The notes: generated from the sequence alone by a model not told the origin. Positions 1 to 9,293 are shown, counted from the stretch's first letter. The stretch is DNA of 64,000 nt from Aliikangiella marina (GCF_007004765.1 NZ_VIKR01000001.1:744001-808000); one strand, 5' to 3'. A program made the numbers and translations.

Positions 1-1038
1 GCGTTCCTCCAATATACGGGCGGTACAACAGGCGTTGCTAAAGGCGCTGTTCTTACCCATAGAAATATCGTAGCCAATATTATGCAAGCGCACGCATGGC
101 TTTCAAAAATTTTGAGAGAGGGTGAAGAAGTTATCATCACTGCGTTGCCTCTTTACCATATCTTTTCGTTGACTGCCAATTGCATGGTATTTACCAAAAT
201 TGGTGGAACCAATATTTTAATTACCAATCCAAGAGACATGCCTGGCTTTGTTGATGAATTGTCGAAGCATCAATTCACTGCGATAACCGGGGTCAATACG
301 CTTTTTAATGGCTTGCTTAACACTCCAGGCTTTAGTGACTTAGATTTCAGCACTTTGCGAATGACGCTCGGCGGCGGTATGGCGGTTCAAGAAGCGGTTG
401 CTAAAGAGTGGCATAAAGTGACTGGAATCCCACTTCTAGAAGCCTATGGATTGACAGAAACTTCGCCTGCGGTTTGTATGAATCCGATGAATGCGACCGA
501 ATACAACGGAACGATTGGACTTCCTATAAGTAGTACAGAAGTAATGATTCGCGATGATCAAGGTAATGAAGTGCCGTTAGGTGAACCAGGCGAACTTTGC
601 GTTCGCGGTCCGCAGGTAATGCGAGGGTATTTAGATCGTCCTGAAGAAACGGCGAAAGTACTCGATGAAGATGGCTGGTTCTCGACTGGTGATGTTGCCG
701 TGATGGATGACAAAGGTTATTGTAAAATTGTCGACCGCAAGAAAGATATGATTCTTGTTTCGGGTTTTAATGTTTATCCTAACGAAATTGAAGATGTGGT
801 TGTTTCTAACGAGAAAGTTCTTGAAGTTGCGGCAGTAGGGATTCCTTCAGAAACTAGCGGGGAAGTTGTGAAATTATTCGTTGTGAAAAAAGATCCCTCA
901 TTAACCGAAGAAGAACTAAAAGCTTTTTGTAAAGAGAACTTGACGGGATATAAATGCCCGAAAGCTATTGAGTTTAGAGATGATTTGCCAAAGACGAATG
1001 TTGGAAAAATTCTCAGAAGAGAGTTACGCGAAAATTAG
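1..1038 (+). CDS. fadD: Long-chain-fatty-acid--CoA ligase FadD, C-terminal part (5' truncated by window)
   Basis: Activates long-chain fatty acids to acyl-CoA through an acyl-adenylate, at the inner face of the membrane, for beta-oxidation. The frame is open from base 1, so the gene starts outside the window. The first codons encode the AMP-binding P-loop ([11 protein letters not shown], bases 13-45), which sits near residue 213 in E. coli FadD. The A5 motif YGLTETSP lies near bases 445-470, the FSTGDVA hinge near 680-700, and the C-terminal [11 protein letters not shown] segment carries the catalytic lysine. About the last 345 of some 560 residues are present. The next gene is rnd, as in E. 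coli fadD-rnd. The enzyme family is certain; assignment to FadD rather than another acyl-CoA ligase rests on motif match plus synteny. Confidence 0.93.
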   Translation, partial: AFLQYTGGTTGVAKGAVLTHRNIVANIMQAHAWLSKILREGEEVIITALPLYHIFSLTANCMVFTKIGGTNILITNPRDMPGFVDELSKHQFTAITGVNTLFNGLLNTPGFSDLDFSTLRMTLGGGMAVQEAVAKEWHKVTGIPLLEAYGLTETSPAVCMNPMNATEYNGTIGLPISSTEVMIRDDQGNEVPLGEPGELCVRGPQVMRGYLDRPEETAKVLDEDGWFSTGDVAVMDDKGYCKIVDRKKDMILVSGFNVYPNEIEDVVVSNEKVLEVAAVGIPSETSGEVVKLFVVKKDPSLTEEELKAFCKENLTGYKCPKAIEFRDDLPKTNVGKILRRELREN

Positions 1039-1166
1039 TCGATATCCACAGTCTCAGTTTTATACGTTTGATGCCCGCCAACGTCCAGTTGGCGCAGTGA
1101 GTATGTCGCGGCGACCCGCATCACAAAATGCAGTAAGCCGCATATTTTTTGGAATGAAACATAGTC

Positions 1167-2324
1167 TTGAATAGCCATATAGTCGATTCAGTTGGCGAAA
1201 TAAAAGTTGAGTGGATTGTTGAAAATACAAAGTTTGAAGCTGCAATTCATGAATGGCAAAAAGCGGCTTATTTAGCGATTGACACTGAGTTTGAAAGGCG
1301 CACTACCTATTTTCCAAAATTTGCTTTGTTACAAGTGTTTGATGGTAAAACCATTTCAATTGTCGACCCGCTTAAAGTTGAAGTAACTGCTGCTTTTAGA
1401 GCCTTGCTCGCAGATCCCGAAATACCCAAAATACTTCACTCATCCAAAGAAGATCTAGAAGTATTTTATGATTCGTGGCGCTGCGAGATTGCTGGCTTAT
1501 TCGATACTCAAGTTGCTTATGGATTTTTGACAGGCGAAACATCCGTCGGCTACGCAAACTTAGTTGAAAAAGTTTGTCAAAAACGAGTTGCAAAGTCAGC
1601 AACTCAATCAGACTGGATGAAACGTCCTTTGAGTGATGAGCAAATTCAGTATGCTGCAGAAGATGTCCTTTATTTACCCAAGTTGTATTTATTTTTATCG
1701 GAAGCGCTAACCGGCCATCCTGCAGAGAATTTATTTCAATCGGATTGTGAGGAAATGGCTGCGTTAGTCAAGCTGCAGCCTGACTTTGATAACGATTATC
1801 GTAGTGCCAAAGAAGTTTATCGGCTTGACGAAACCCAGCTGTCTCTTTTTAAGTTACTCTATCAATGGCGAGAAGAGGTCGCGGTGACACAAAACCGTAC
1901 TCGAAATCACATCGCGAAAGATGTTGTGCTGGTTAAAATTGCGATGGCCAAACCTCGTAGTCTGAACTATCTTCGTCAATTAGATGGGATGCATCCGAGT
2001 GCAGTAAGACGCCACGGGCAAGAGATAATTAAATTGATAGAAGACTGGACCAGCGATAAATCTCCGCAGTTAAAGCCTGTCTTAAATCCCCGAGACGTTA
2101 GTGGGCTCAAAGGGCTCAATGAATTATTTCTTATGAGCGCGAATAAAGTTGCTCAAGAAAACCGCATATCCATCGCTATTTTGGCCAGTAAAAGACTCAT
2201 TCGAAAAATAGCTTATGCCTATATGACAGAAGAACATTTTCCTGAGGTTTGGAATGGCTGGCGTGGACGACTATTAAAGCCACATTTTGATCAGGTTTTT
2301 TCACAATTTAACGCTACGAATTAG
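1167..2324 (+). CDS. rnd: Ribonuclease D
   Basis: A 3'-5' exoribonuclease that trims tRNA and other stable-RNA 3' ends. The DEDDy catalytic set is visible: D39 and E41 in AIDTEFER, D96 in SKEDLEVF, and Y162 with D166 in YAAEDVLYL. An HRDC domain follows at about residues 215-300, then the C-terminal helical region. At 385 aa it is close to E. coli RNase D (375 aa). The start is TTG at 1167; no in-frame ATG precedes the first motif, so TTG is the best choice. It lies 128 bp after fadD, which is the order known from enterobacteria. The gap from 1039 holds an inverted repeat, CGCCAAC/GTTGGCG (1076-1094), possibly a weak terminator, without a T-run. Confidence 0.93.
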   Translation: MNSHIVDSVGEIKVEWIVENTKFEAAIHEWQKAAYLAIDTEFERRTTYFPKFALLQVFDGKTISIVDPLKVEVTAAFRALLADPEIPKILHSSKEDLEVFYDSWRCEIAGLFDTQVAYGFLTGETSVGYANLVEKVCQKRVAKSATQSDWMKRPLSDEQIQYAAEDVLYLPKLYLFLSEALTGHPAENLFQSDCEEMAALVKLQPDFDNDYRSAKEVYRLDETQLSLFKLLYQWREEVAVTQNRTRNHIAKDVVLVKIAMAKPRSLNYLRQLDGMHPSAVRRHGQEIIKLIEDWTSDKSPQLKPVLNPRDVSGLKGLNELFLMSANKVAQENRISIAILASKRLIRKIAYAYMTEEHFPEVWNGWRGRLLKPHFDQVFSQFNATN

Positions 2325-2441
2325 CATCGTATTTCGGTAAGATAGTTCAGTATTAGTCCTACTTATTTGCCAATGCCGAGTTGATTATTGCTAATCCAAT
2401 ATTCAAGGCCGGTTTCTGGCAATCAACTTTTAGAGTATTTT

Positions 2442-2699
2442 ATGTTAGCGAGTGTCTACCGAAGTAATAAAAAAGACGAAATGTACCTGTATGTAGTGAA
2501 AAAAGATGACTTCTCGAGCGTGCCAGAGGCACTATTGAAAGTGTTTGGTCAACCAGAGTTTGCCTTACAACTTAATTTAGGGAACCGAGAAAGTCTAGCG
2601 CGCGCCGATATTAACGAAGTCAAACAGCAGTTAAAGGAAGAGGGATTTTATTTACAAATGCCTCCTTCAATCCATGACAATCAAGCGGATTTAAAATGA
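2442..2699 (+). CDS. ycgL: YcgL domain-containing protein
   Basis: Small protein of the YcgL (DUF709) family, function unknown. The sequence from MLASVYRSNKKDEMYLYV through FGQPEFALQL to the GFYLQMPP end lines up with E. coli YcgL almost throughout. I place the start at the ATG at 2442 because the E. coli protein begins at the same point; a TTG at 2388 would add 18 residues with no family counterpart. The stop overlaps the next start (ATGA at 2696), so it is probably co-transcribed with the transglycosylase. In E. coli ycgL follows minC and precedes ycgM-ycgN; here it follows rnd directly. Confidence 0.9.
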   Translation: MLASVYRSNKKDEMYLYVVKKDDFSSVPEALLKVFGQPEFALQLNLGNRESLARADINEVKQQLKEEGFYLQMPPSIHDNQADLK

Positions 2700-3697
2700 A
2701 ATCAAAGCTTTTCTTTCTATTAGGTTTTTCACTTTTCGTTAACAGCGTAAGCGTTGAAGCAACCAGTGATCCAACGCCAGAGCAAAAGTTTGCTGAATGG
2801 AAGCAAGCACTCAAACCAGAGATGCTTGAACAAGGCGCTCCCGAATCGCTCGTTGATGAAATTATCGGCTCATTGAAATATATCCCCAGGGTGATTGAAC
2901 TTGATCGACGACAACCTGAAGGAACTATGACTCATGAGGAATATTTAACACGAGTCATTCCAGACAGCAAAGTTAAAAGAGCCCGCAAAGAATTTGCTAA
3001 AAATCGTGATCTACTTCAAGAAGCTGAAACAAATACCGGCGTGTCTGCGCGTTTTATCGTGGCCTTGTGGGGAAAAGAAACCCATTTCGGTAACATCACT
3101 GGAAACTATCATGTGCCCAGTGCCTTGGCGACGCTGGCATTTGATGGCCGTCGCGCGAGCTTTTTTAGAAAAGAGCTGATGGCTGCAACACAAATTTTAA
3201 AAGAAGGTCATATATCGCTCGACGATATGAAAGGAAGTTGGGCGGGAGCGATGGGTAACTGTCAATTTATGCCTAGCAGCTTTTTACGTTTCGCGACTGA
3301 TGCCAATGGCGATGGTAAAAAGGACATCTGGGGAGACAAGCAAGATATCTTTGCCTCTATGGGGAACTATCTTGCCCAGTCCGGTTGGAAAAGTGAGCAA
3401 ACCTGGGGACGCCAGGTAAAAATTCTTAATGATTTTTCAAATTACAAGCTTGGCAAGAAACATAAACAGACGCTCGCCCAATGGCAAGCGCAAGGCGTTA
3501 GACGCTATGACTTGAGAGATTTACCGAGTGTTGATATTGAAGCCTATCTTATTGCGCCTGGTGGAGAGAAAGGTCGACTTTATTTAGTCTATAATAACTT
3601 CGATGTATTGATGCGATGGAATCGCTCTCATTATTTTGCAACCGGAGTCGGCTATCTGGCTGATCGAATTGCTTATCCAGCATCCTCTGGCGATTAG
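2696..3697 (+). CDS. Lytic murein transglycosylase, MltB/SLT-3 family
   Basis: Periplasmic enzyme expected to cleave peptidoglycan glycan strands with 1,6-anhydro product formation. A signal peptide (residues 1-22, hydrophobic LFFLLGFSLFVNSVSV, ending VEA) has no lipobox cysteine, so the protein looks soluble, unlike the MltB lipoprotein. Catalytic Glu is E128 in ALWGKETHFG, within the family pattern GxETxxG. The GAMGNCQFMPSSFLRFA motif and DxNGDGKKDIW segment (about 178-205) are typical of the MltB family, and there is no C-terminal peptidoglycan-binding domain. It overlaps ycgL by 4 bp and sits between ycgL and the ycgM-like gene, where E. coli has no gene. A cell-wall enzyme at a locus normally next to minCDE is suggestive but not proof of a division role. 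Confidence 0.9.
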   Translation: MKSKLFFLLGFSLFVNSVSVEATSDPTPEQKFAEWKQALKPEMLEQGAPESLVDEIIGSLKYIPRVIELDRRQPEGTMTHEEYLTRVIPDSKVKRARKEFAKNRDLLQEAETNTGVSARFIVALWGKETHFGNITGNYHVPSALATLAFDGRRASFFRKELMAATQILKEGHISLDDMKGSWAGAMGNCQFMPSSFLRFATDANGDGKKDIWGDKQDIFASMGNYLAQSGWKSEQTWGRQVKILNDFSNYKLGKKHKQTLAQWQAQGVRRYDLRDLPSVDIEAYLIAPGGEKGRLYLVYNNFDVLMRWNRSHYFATGVGYLADRIAYPASSGD

Positions 3698-3739
3698 CTC
3701 GCTTAAAATTGATTCGAATAAAGCTTGGCGGTGATGGAA

Positions 3740-4444
3740 ATGAATTTTGAGCAATGGTTTGTCCCGGAATTAATTAACAAGTCCGGTGACAAAATTAATT
3801 ATCAGTATCCAACGAGTAAAGTGGTTTGTGTTGGACGTAATTACGTTGAGCATGCGCGCGAACTGAATAACCCCGTCCCAAAAGCTCCGTTGCTATTTAT
3901 CAAACCAAACTCTAGTCTGCGCTCTTTGAGGGCCGGAATTGTATTACCTGACTTACCGTTTAGTTGTCATTATGAAACCGAGTTAGCCCTGCTTATCGGT
4001 AAGACTATCAAGCACAATGAAAACGAAAACTTGTTGAGCAAGATAACAGGGATAGGACTTGCACTTGATCTCACATTAAGAGATTTGCAGCAAAAGTTAA
4101 AAACTGATGGAAAGCCCTGGGAAAAAGCAAAGGCGTTTGATGGATCGTGCCCCGTGTCGGAATTTATACACATTCAAGATAAAGATGACCTCAACACGAT
4201 TCGTTTTGAGTTGAGGCGTAATCAGGAACTTGTTCAACAAGCTCAACCATCAGAAATGATTTTTAGTATTGAAGAGCTACTCATTGATGCGAGCAGATAC
4301 TTTACATTATATCCTGGAGATATACTTCTCACAGGCACGCCCGCTGGCGTTGGACAACTTGAATTGGGTGACGAGTTAACGCTACAGCTCAATCACATGC
4401 AGTGGCAAACGCGAGTTATGAAAGAGACAGAAATCGATGGCTGA
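3740..4444 (+). CDS. Fumarylacetoacetate hydrolase family protein (YcgM-like)
   Basis: Member of the FAH fold family whose YcgM relatives act as acylpyruvase or oxaloacetate tautomerase-type enzymes. The substrate is not readable here. Metal-binding acidic residues are seen in CHYETELALLIGK and in the hallmark GLALDLTLRDLQ, followed by WEKAKAFDGSCPVS and LLTGTPAGVG. Similarity to E. coli YcgM covers the whole length. Several starts are possible (TTG 3725, GTG 3731, ATG 3734, ATG 3740). I chose ATG 3740 because GGTGA lies five bases upstream and the protein then begins close to the E. coli length. The last 8 bp overlap ycgN, consistent with translational coupling. Confidence 0.87.
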   Translation: MNFEQWFVPELINKSGDKINYQYPTSKVVCVGRNYVEHARELNNPVPKAPLLFIKPNSSLRSLRAGIVLPDLPFSCHYETELALLIGKTIKHNENENLLSKITGIGLALDLTLRDLQQKLKTDGKPWEKAKAFDGSCPVSEFIHIQDKDDLNTIRFELRRNQELVQQAQPSEMIFSIEELLIDASRYFTLYPGDILLTGTPAGVGQLELGDELTLQLNHMQWQTRVMKETEIDG

Positions 4445-4907
4445 TAAAACTAACGATCGTTTTTGGGAAAGGCTACCACTGACTGAGTTAAACGAAGAAC
4501 AGTGGGAGTCTATTTGTGATGGATGCTGTCAATGCTGCGCTCATAAATTGCAAGACGAAGATACAGACGAAATTTTCAAAACCAATGTTGTATGTCAGTA
4601 TTTAGATTGTGATAACTGCCACTGTACAGTTTATTCCGAACGCCAGAAATTCGTACCAGACTGTATTAAAGTCACGCCGGAAAATGCCGGTGATTTAGTT
4701 TGGATGCCAGACACATGTGGATACAAGCGACTGGCTGAAGGCAAACCGCTTCCCAAGTGGCATCCTTTAGAAACTGGACGTCGAGAGTCGACGGCCGAGG
4801 CAGGTTATACAGTAACCGGCAGAGTCATCAGTGAGGCTTTAATTAACCCGGATGATTTAGAAGATCACTTAGTCAGCGATGATTACTTTGAACCTGATGA
4901 AGAATAG
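4437..4907 (+). CDS. ycgN: YcgN family cysteine cluster protein
   Basis: UPF0260/YcgN family protein of unknown function. It is rich in cysteines arranged as a probable metal or Fe-S binding cluster: CDGCCQCCAHKL, CQYLDCDNCHCTVY, PDCIKVTP and DTCGYKRLAEGKPLPKWHPL are all family hallmarks. The length (156 aa) is normal. ATG at 4437 overlaps the stop of the preceding gene. The C-terminus is acidic (DDLEDHLVSDDYFEPDEE). This closes the conserved rnd-ycgL-ycgM-ycgN block. The following 206 bp to the CBS gene show no gene and no convincing terminator. Confidence 0.9.
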   Translation: MADKTNDRFWERLPLTELNEEQWESICDGCCQCCAHKLQDEDTDEIFKTNVVCQYLDCDNCHCTVYSERQKFVPDCIKVTPENAGDLVWMPDTCGYKRLAEGKPLPKWHPLETGRRESTAEAGYTVTGRVISEALINPDDLEDHLVSDDYFEPDEE

Positions 4908-5113
4908 GTCAGCGCTCAAGCCTTGATAGACTCGAATGAATTTGAAGAAGCCTAGAGCTAGCTTGATAGCGGCGATTTTGATACAGACAAGATAACCAAC
5001 AAAAATATCGACTCAAAACGGATCCCAAAGGATGAACCCCTAGCAACAAACTTTATCTTGCATTGACTGAACTTATGGCGAATTTAAAATCTCGGAGCAA
5101 CAACCGGGATAGC

Positions 5114-5566
5114 TTATAGGGAATCAATAATAGGTTCGCTTTGATCCATTAAATCAAGTAACTGCAACGTGATTGAGACAAAATCATGGGCGGTAATAAT
5201 ACCGGTCACCTGATTGTTTTCATCAACCACGGGTAGACAGCCAAATTTTGTTTGATGAATTAATCGTGCTGCATCGGCGATGTTGAAATTCTCAGTCACA
5301 CTCGTCACTTGTGAAACCATGATATCCGCCAAAAGCGTCCCGGATTCGATTTTAGCTTGCTCTTCAGGCTCCAGATAGTTTTGTGAAGTGCCGCCGTGAG
5401 CGAGGATATTTCCCTGGCTTACGAGACCAACCAGTCCGTCTACTTCATCAACGATTGGGATGTGTCGAAACCCATTCTCTGCCATCGTTTTCCGGGCATC
5501 AGCGAGACTATTAAAGCGCGTCAAGGTGGTTGGACTTGGACTCATAAATTCGGCGACTGTTAGCAT
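5114..5566 (-). CDS. CBS domain-containing protein
   Basis: A 150-residue protein made almost only of two CBS domains (about residues 1-60 and 75-140), which as a pair form an adenosyl-nucleotide-binding Bateman module. Typical motifs are VAEFMSPSPTTL, GFRHIPIVDEVDGLVGLVS, DIMVSQVTSV and FGCLPVVDENNQVTGIITAHDF. No enzyme or transporter domain is attached, so it probably works as a stand-alone regulator; the ligand and partner are unknown. It is transcribed away from the vWA gene, sharing a 200-bp divergent promoter region. Confidence 0.88.
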   Translation of the reverse strand: MLTVAEFMSPSPTTLTRFNSLADARKTMAENGFRHIPIVDEVDGLVGLVSQGNILAHGGTSQNYLEPEEQAKIESGTLLADIMVSQVTSVTENFNIADAARLIHQTKFGCLPVVDENNQVTGIITAHDFVSITLQLLDLMDQSEPIIDSL

Positions 5567-5788
5567 TTCGGGCTACCTTCAGAGATTGTTTTACAAGATA
5601 TCGGTGTTGCTTATCGCCATTTTATTGAACCATTCGCTTGGTGTTTTTGATACTGATCAAGCGTTAAGACTCGAGATTTTGGCCAAACTTGAAGTATTAC
5701 CCAAAGAATAGCGTCTATCTAACTGAAAACTATGAAAATAATGAGAAATCGGCTACACTAGTTTTATGCTTGGAAATTGGCTAAATCC

Positions 5789-7639
5789 ATGAAAATACTA
5801 AAAATAGTCGTTTTATTCGTCTTATCTGTGGGTATTTCTTTCTCCACAGGGGTCGCATTGGCTGCAGAACAAGCAGAAAAGCCCGATGTTCGTTTACTCA
5901 TCGATATCTCTGGCAGTATGAAACAAAATGACCCTAATAATCTAAGGATCCCCGCGCTCCAACTGGTCACAAACCTTATGCCACAAGGCGCTGACGCAGG
6001 CGTTTGGGCGTTTGGCAAGTATGTCAATATGATGGTGAAACTGTCACCAGTTGATGAAAAGTGGCAAATACAAGCGACCCAAACCGCTAATAAGATCAAT
6101 TCAGCGGGACTGTTTACTAATATTGGCGGCGTTTTAGAGAGAGCCAGCTATGGTTGGACGAGACCCGATGCTAGCGAAAAGCGAAGCATGATTTTGCTCA
6201 CTGATGGTATGGTCGACATTTCAAAAGATCCCGCGGTAAATGCCAAAGAACGTGAGCGAATCCTAAATCAGGTTTTGCCTAAGCTGGTCCAAGCCAATGT
6301 CGCTATCCATACTATTGCGCTCTCGCAAAATGCTGATCATGACCTTTTGAAGGCACTGTCTAGTCAAACTGACGGCTGGTATCAAGCCGTTGAAAATGCT
6401 GACGATTTGCAACGCGTATTTCTTAAAATCTTCGAGCAATCTGCTGCGCGAGACAGTTTACCGCTCACCGACAACCAGTTTAAGGTCGATTCGAGTATCG
6501 AAGAAATGACTCTCCTGGTGTTTAAAAAATCTTCATCCGACAAGAGTAAACTGGTAACGCCTGACGGTGCCGTGATTCAAGATGCGTCTGCGGATGGCAA
6601 GGTCCGCTGGTTTTCGACACAAGGCTATGATTTGATAACCGTTAAAGCGCCTCAAGTCGGGGATTGGAGGATCGATGCAGATATCGACCCAGACAATCGA
6701 GTCATGGTAGTGAGTAATCTTAAACTTCAAGTGTCCGATGTCCCTAATAACCTGCTTGCTGGAGAAGCAATCGACTATCAAGTTACTTTGTTAGAAGACG
6801 GCCAGCCAATCGATCGTCAAGACTTCCTTGATTTGGTGAATGCTCAGCTGATTCAAAAAAAGCAAGGCAGTACAAATCGGTTGGCAATGTTTTTTGATTC
6901 CGGCAAAAGCCAGTTTAAGCAAAATTTCTTTACCGATAGTTTTGAAGGCGTATTGGATTTAACCTTGGAAGTTAAAAGTCCTACTTTCGAGCGTACGCGA
7001 AATCATGCGGTTAATATTTATGGATCGCCCCTAATTCACGATGTGCTGGTGTCAAACGAAGAAAGCCAACCACACCAGGTAAGCTTTATTGTTCGAGATG
7101 ATATCGTAAAATCAGAGACCTTGATCGTGAATGCTACAGTTACAGCACCCGATCAAGAAAAGCGTTATTTAGTTCTAGATGACTTGAACAAGCCAATTGA
7201 AATTCCTGTCTTTCCAGCAGGGGGAGATTTCTCGATTGGACTTGATATTAAAGGTCAATCGATTTTAGGTAGAGAGTTTACCGTTACACCCGAGCCGATA
7301 GTTTTTAGTACTTTGCCGACGCCAGCCTATCTCGCCGCACAGGTACCAGAGGAACCGGACGTCGAGGAGCCTGTAATTGAGGAGCCTGCGACAGATGAAG
7401 CGTCAGATTCTGCGGAAGAAGAGACGCAAGACGCCGCACCAGAAACTGAGGAGCCCGTGATTGAGGAGCCACAGGAGCCGCAAACAGATTGGACTATGTG
7501 GTTATATATCGGTCTCGGTATTAATATAGTGCTAATCGTTCTAGGTATTTTTGCCTGGAAGGTTATTAAGAAGAAAAAGCAGCAAGGTACTACTCAACTA
7601 ACGGATGAGTTAGGTATCGAAGAAGATAGTGATGAATAG
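5789..7639 (+). CDS. von Willebrand factor A domain membrane protein (TIGR03503-like)
   Basis: Predicted exported protein anchored by one C-terminal membrane segment. An N-terminal signal peptide (about 1-24, ending ALA) leads into a vWA domain with an intact MIDAS: DISGSMK, a downstream Thr in GLFTNIGG, and LLTDGMVD. The middle of the protein looks like a beta-rich ectodomain. A long Glu/Pro linker (EEPVIEEP-type repeats, bases about 7340-7490) precedes a TM helix (WLYIGLGINIVLIVLGIFAW) and a short basic then acidic tail. I believe it belongs to the gammaproteobacterial family TIGR03503, function unknown. I chose ATG 5789, where the signal peptide begins cleanly; TTG 5777 is possible. It is 16 bp upstream of the next gene, with which it probably forms an operon. 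Confidence 0.8.
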   Translation: MKILKIVVLFVLSVGISFSTGVALAAEQAEKPDVRLLIDISGSMKQNDPNNLRIPALQLVTNLMPQGADAGVWAFGKYVNMMVKLSPVDEKWQIQATQTANKINSAGLFTNIGGVLERASYGWTRPDASEKRSMILLTDGMVDISKDPAVNAKERERILNQVLPKLVQANVAIHTIALSQNADHDLLKALSSQTDGWYQAVENADDLQRVFLKIFEQSAARDSLPLTDNQFKVDSSIEEMTLLVFKKSSSDKSKLVTPDGAVIQDASADGKVRWFSTQGYDLITVKAPQVGDWRIDADIDPDNRVMVVSNLKLQVSDVPNNLLAGEAIDYQVTLLEDGQPIDRQDFLDLVNAQLIQKKQGSTNRLAMFFDSGKSQFKQNFFTDSFEGVLDLTLEVKSPTFERTRNHAVNIYGSPLIHDVLVSNEESQPHQVSFIVRDDIVKSETLIVNATVTAPDQEKRYLVLDDLNKPIEIPVFPAGGDFSIGLDIKGQSILGREFTVTPEPIVFSTLPTPAYLAAQVPEEPDVEEPVIEEPATDEASDSAEEETQDAAPETEEPVIEEPQEPQTDWTMWLYIGLGINIVLIVLGIFAWKVIKKKKQQGTTQLTDELGIEEDSDE

Positions 7640-7655
7640 GGTATAGGAACACTGA

Positions 7656-8663
7656 ATGAACGATCAAATTATTTCATGGCTGATAGTAGCGGAAATCGCG
7701 TTGCCGCTTTTGATACTTTCATCGGTTCTGGCATGGGTTCTTTTCAGAAGTGCTAAAAAGAACAAGGAAGCGGCCAGAGGGTTAATTCTCAAAATTAAAA
7801 ATAATGAAGATAATGAACGCGCTGCGGTTATGTCGTTTCTGACCGACAAGTTATCTTTTGAGGAAGACGCTGCAAAAAAAGCCACCAAAAAGATTATTAA
7901 CGAGCGTAAGTTCTTGTTTAGAAATTTAATCAGCGGATTGCTTGATAAAAATTTAGCCGCGATTGAGTCGTTAGAATCGGATATGAGTCGTATCACTCGG
8001 CGATACCATGATTTAGATGTGGTTATTCCCCAAGAGACCGAAGAAGCAGAAGAAATAGAGGACAACTCAGCACAAATCGAAGAATTAACTGCTGAAATAA
8101 AATCGCTCAAAAAAGAAGTTCATATCACTTTGACGACCCTGAATAATATATTCGCAGAATTCAGTTCAATGTTTGGTGAAGAGGTGCCCGACTCAGAAAT
8201 GAGTGTCGATCAAATCATTAATGCGATGGAAGCCTTTTCAGGTAAGAGTGCAACGGTACAAAGTAATGAGCAAGATTTAGCACGGGAAACGGAGCCAGAC
8301 GCGTTTGCAGAAGTCGACGAAACCCCTGATGAGGGGGAGCGCGAGGATGATGAGTCGGCCATTGATGCGCTCGATGCGGTTGATGATCAAGGAGATGTAT
8401 TTGATGCCAGTGAGCCTTTAGCACCAGAAACGCAAATTAGAGAAGAACCGGATGACGATGAAGCTGCTGCAGCGAAAGCATTTGAAGAAGCAATGAATCC
8501 TGAGCCGGAAGATGATAAAGATACTTTAGATTTTTCTATTGATGAAGAATTAGACGATATCGATAGTGCGTTAGACGAATTGGAGCTTGGAAGTAGTAAC
8601 GAGGCTGAACCAAGCTGGGATGATGCGTTTGAAGAAAGTGGCGATAAGACGAGTAATAATTAA
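7656..8663 (+). CDS. Acidic single-pass membrane protein with coiled coil, function unknown
   Basis: I do not recognise this family with certainty. Visible parts are an N-terminal TM helix (about residues 9-30, ALPLLILSSVLAWVLF) and a basic helix (RSAKKNKEAARG). A helical, charged region with a coiled-coil stretch follows (about 130-170, EIEDNSAQIEELTAEIKSLKKEV). The last roughly 140 residues are extremely acidic and low-complexity, rich in Asp, Glu, Ala and Ser. The gene follows the vWA gene by 16 bp on the same strand and probably shares its mRNA. A partner role in the same envelope complex is inference only. Confidence 0.7.
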   Translation: MNDQIISWLIVAEIALPLLILSSVLAWVLFRSAKKNKEAARGLILKIKNNEDNERAAVMSFLTDKLSFEEDAAKKATKKIINERKFLFRNLISGLLDKNLAAIESLESDMSRITRRYHDLDVVIPQETEEAEEIEDNSAQIEELTAEIKSLKKEVHITLTTLNNIFAEFSSMFGEEVPDSEMSVDQIINAMEAFSGKSATVQSNEQDLARETEPDAFAEVDETPDEGEREDDESAIDALDAVDDQGDVFDASEPLAPETQIREEPDDDEAAAAKAFEEAMNPEPEDDKDTLDFSIDEELDDIDSALDELELGSSNEAEPSWDDAFEESGDKTSNN

Positions 8664-8694
8664 CCAATCTCGGACGCTGATTGGTCGTTAATTA
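8657..8694 (+). terminator. Inverted repeat overlapping the stop codon, possible terminator
   Basis: ACCAATC (8663-8669) pairs with GATTGGT (8679-8685), extended by TTAA/TTAA-type pairing across a small bulge. It overlaps the stop codon of the acidic membrane protein. The T-rich stretch starts some 15 bases further on, so a factor-independent terminator is only possible, not clear. Confidence 0.35.
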
Positions 8695-8744
8695 AGCGGA
8701 TTTAAAAGTTTTTTGATTTTTTCAAAAAAAATTAAAAAATTTCG

Positions 8745-8773
8745 TTGACACAAGACGGGGATCTACATATTAT
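8745..8773 (+). promoter_or_regulatory. Sigma-70 promoter of tRNA-Asp
   Basis: TTGACA (8745-8750), a 17-bp spacer and TATTAT (8768-8773), followed by a GC-rich discriminator TGCGCCCGC. The match to the -35 box is perfect. A GC-rich discriminator is typical of stringently controlled stable-RNA promoters. The start of transcription would be about 60 bp before the mature tRNA. Confidence 0.85.
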
Positions 8774-8842
8774 TGCGCCCGCTGAAACGCAGTAGCCCGG
8801 AACTTCACTGAACAAAGTTCCAACAAAGGGCTAACCCAGTGC

Positions 8843-8919
8843 GGAGTGGTAGTTCAGCTGGTTAGAATACCGGCCTGTCACGCCGGGGGTCGCGGGTTCG
8901 AGTCCCGTCCACTCCGCCA
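8843..8919 (+). tRNA. tRNA-Asp (GTC)
   Basis: A 77-nt tRNA with encoded CCA. The acceptor stem GGAGTGG pairs with CCACTCC. D-arm TTCAGCTGGTTAGAA, anticodon loop CCTGTCACG with anticodon GTC, and T-arm GCGGGTTCGAGTCCCGT are all intact. It differs from E. coli tRNA-Asp at only a few stem positions. The 374 bp downstream to the hydrolase gene (8920-9293) are AT-rich and show no further tRNA or gene. Confidence 0.97.
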
Positions 8920-9293
8920 TTTTACTGCGTTGTCCTAGTCGGCGATTTGCAACTCTTCATATCAATCGATCGTTTCCAAACCAAAGCTAAATGACCTATC
9001 GAGCTGAGTTCATCGATTAACATTTTGTGTACACGCTAATTTATTTGGTGTCATTTATACCCTATAATTTTATTTGCTTTACTGAGTTGGTTGATTTTTA
9101 ACCTGTTGTAATCAAAAGAGATTTTAAATTCAAACCCGTTTTGCGGTACTCACCAATTTAAGACCATTGTTTTTCTGGCAAAGTGTAATTAAGGCATTGA
9201 TTTTAATGGATCTGGCTAGCTATCTTGAATCTAATAAATTATGATTAGGGCCAGTAAACAAAAATTCTAATTGTCTAGCAAAGAGGGACAGAA

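Noticed and set aside
2388..2441. Longer N-terminus for YcgL from TTG 2388
   Set aside because: The 18 extra residues have no counterpart in the family, and the internal ATG matches the known N-terminus.
5460..5711. 83-codon plus-strand frame antisense to the CBS gene
   Set aside because: Most of it is the shadow of the CBS gene, and the remainder covers the divergent promoter region without a plausible start signal.
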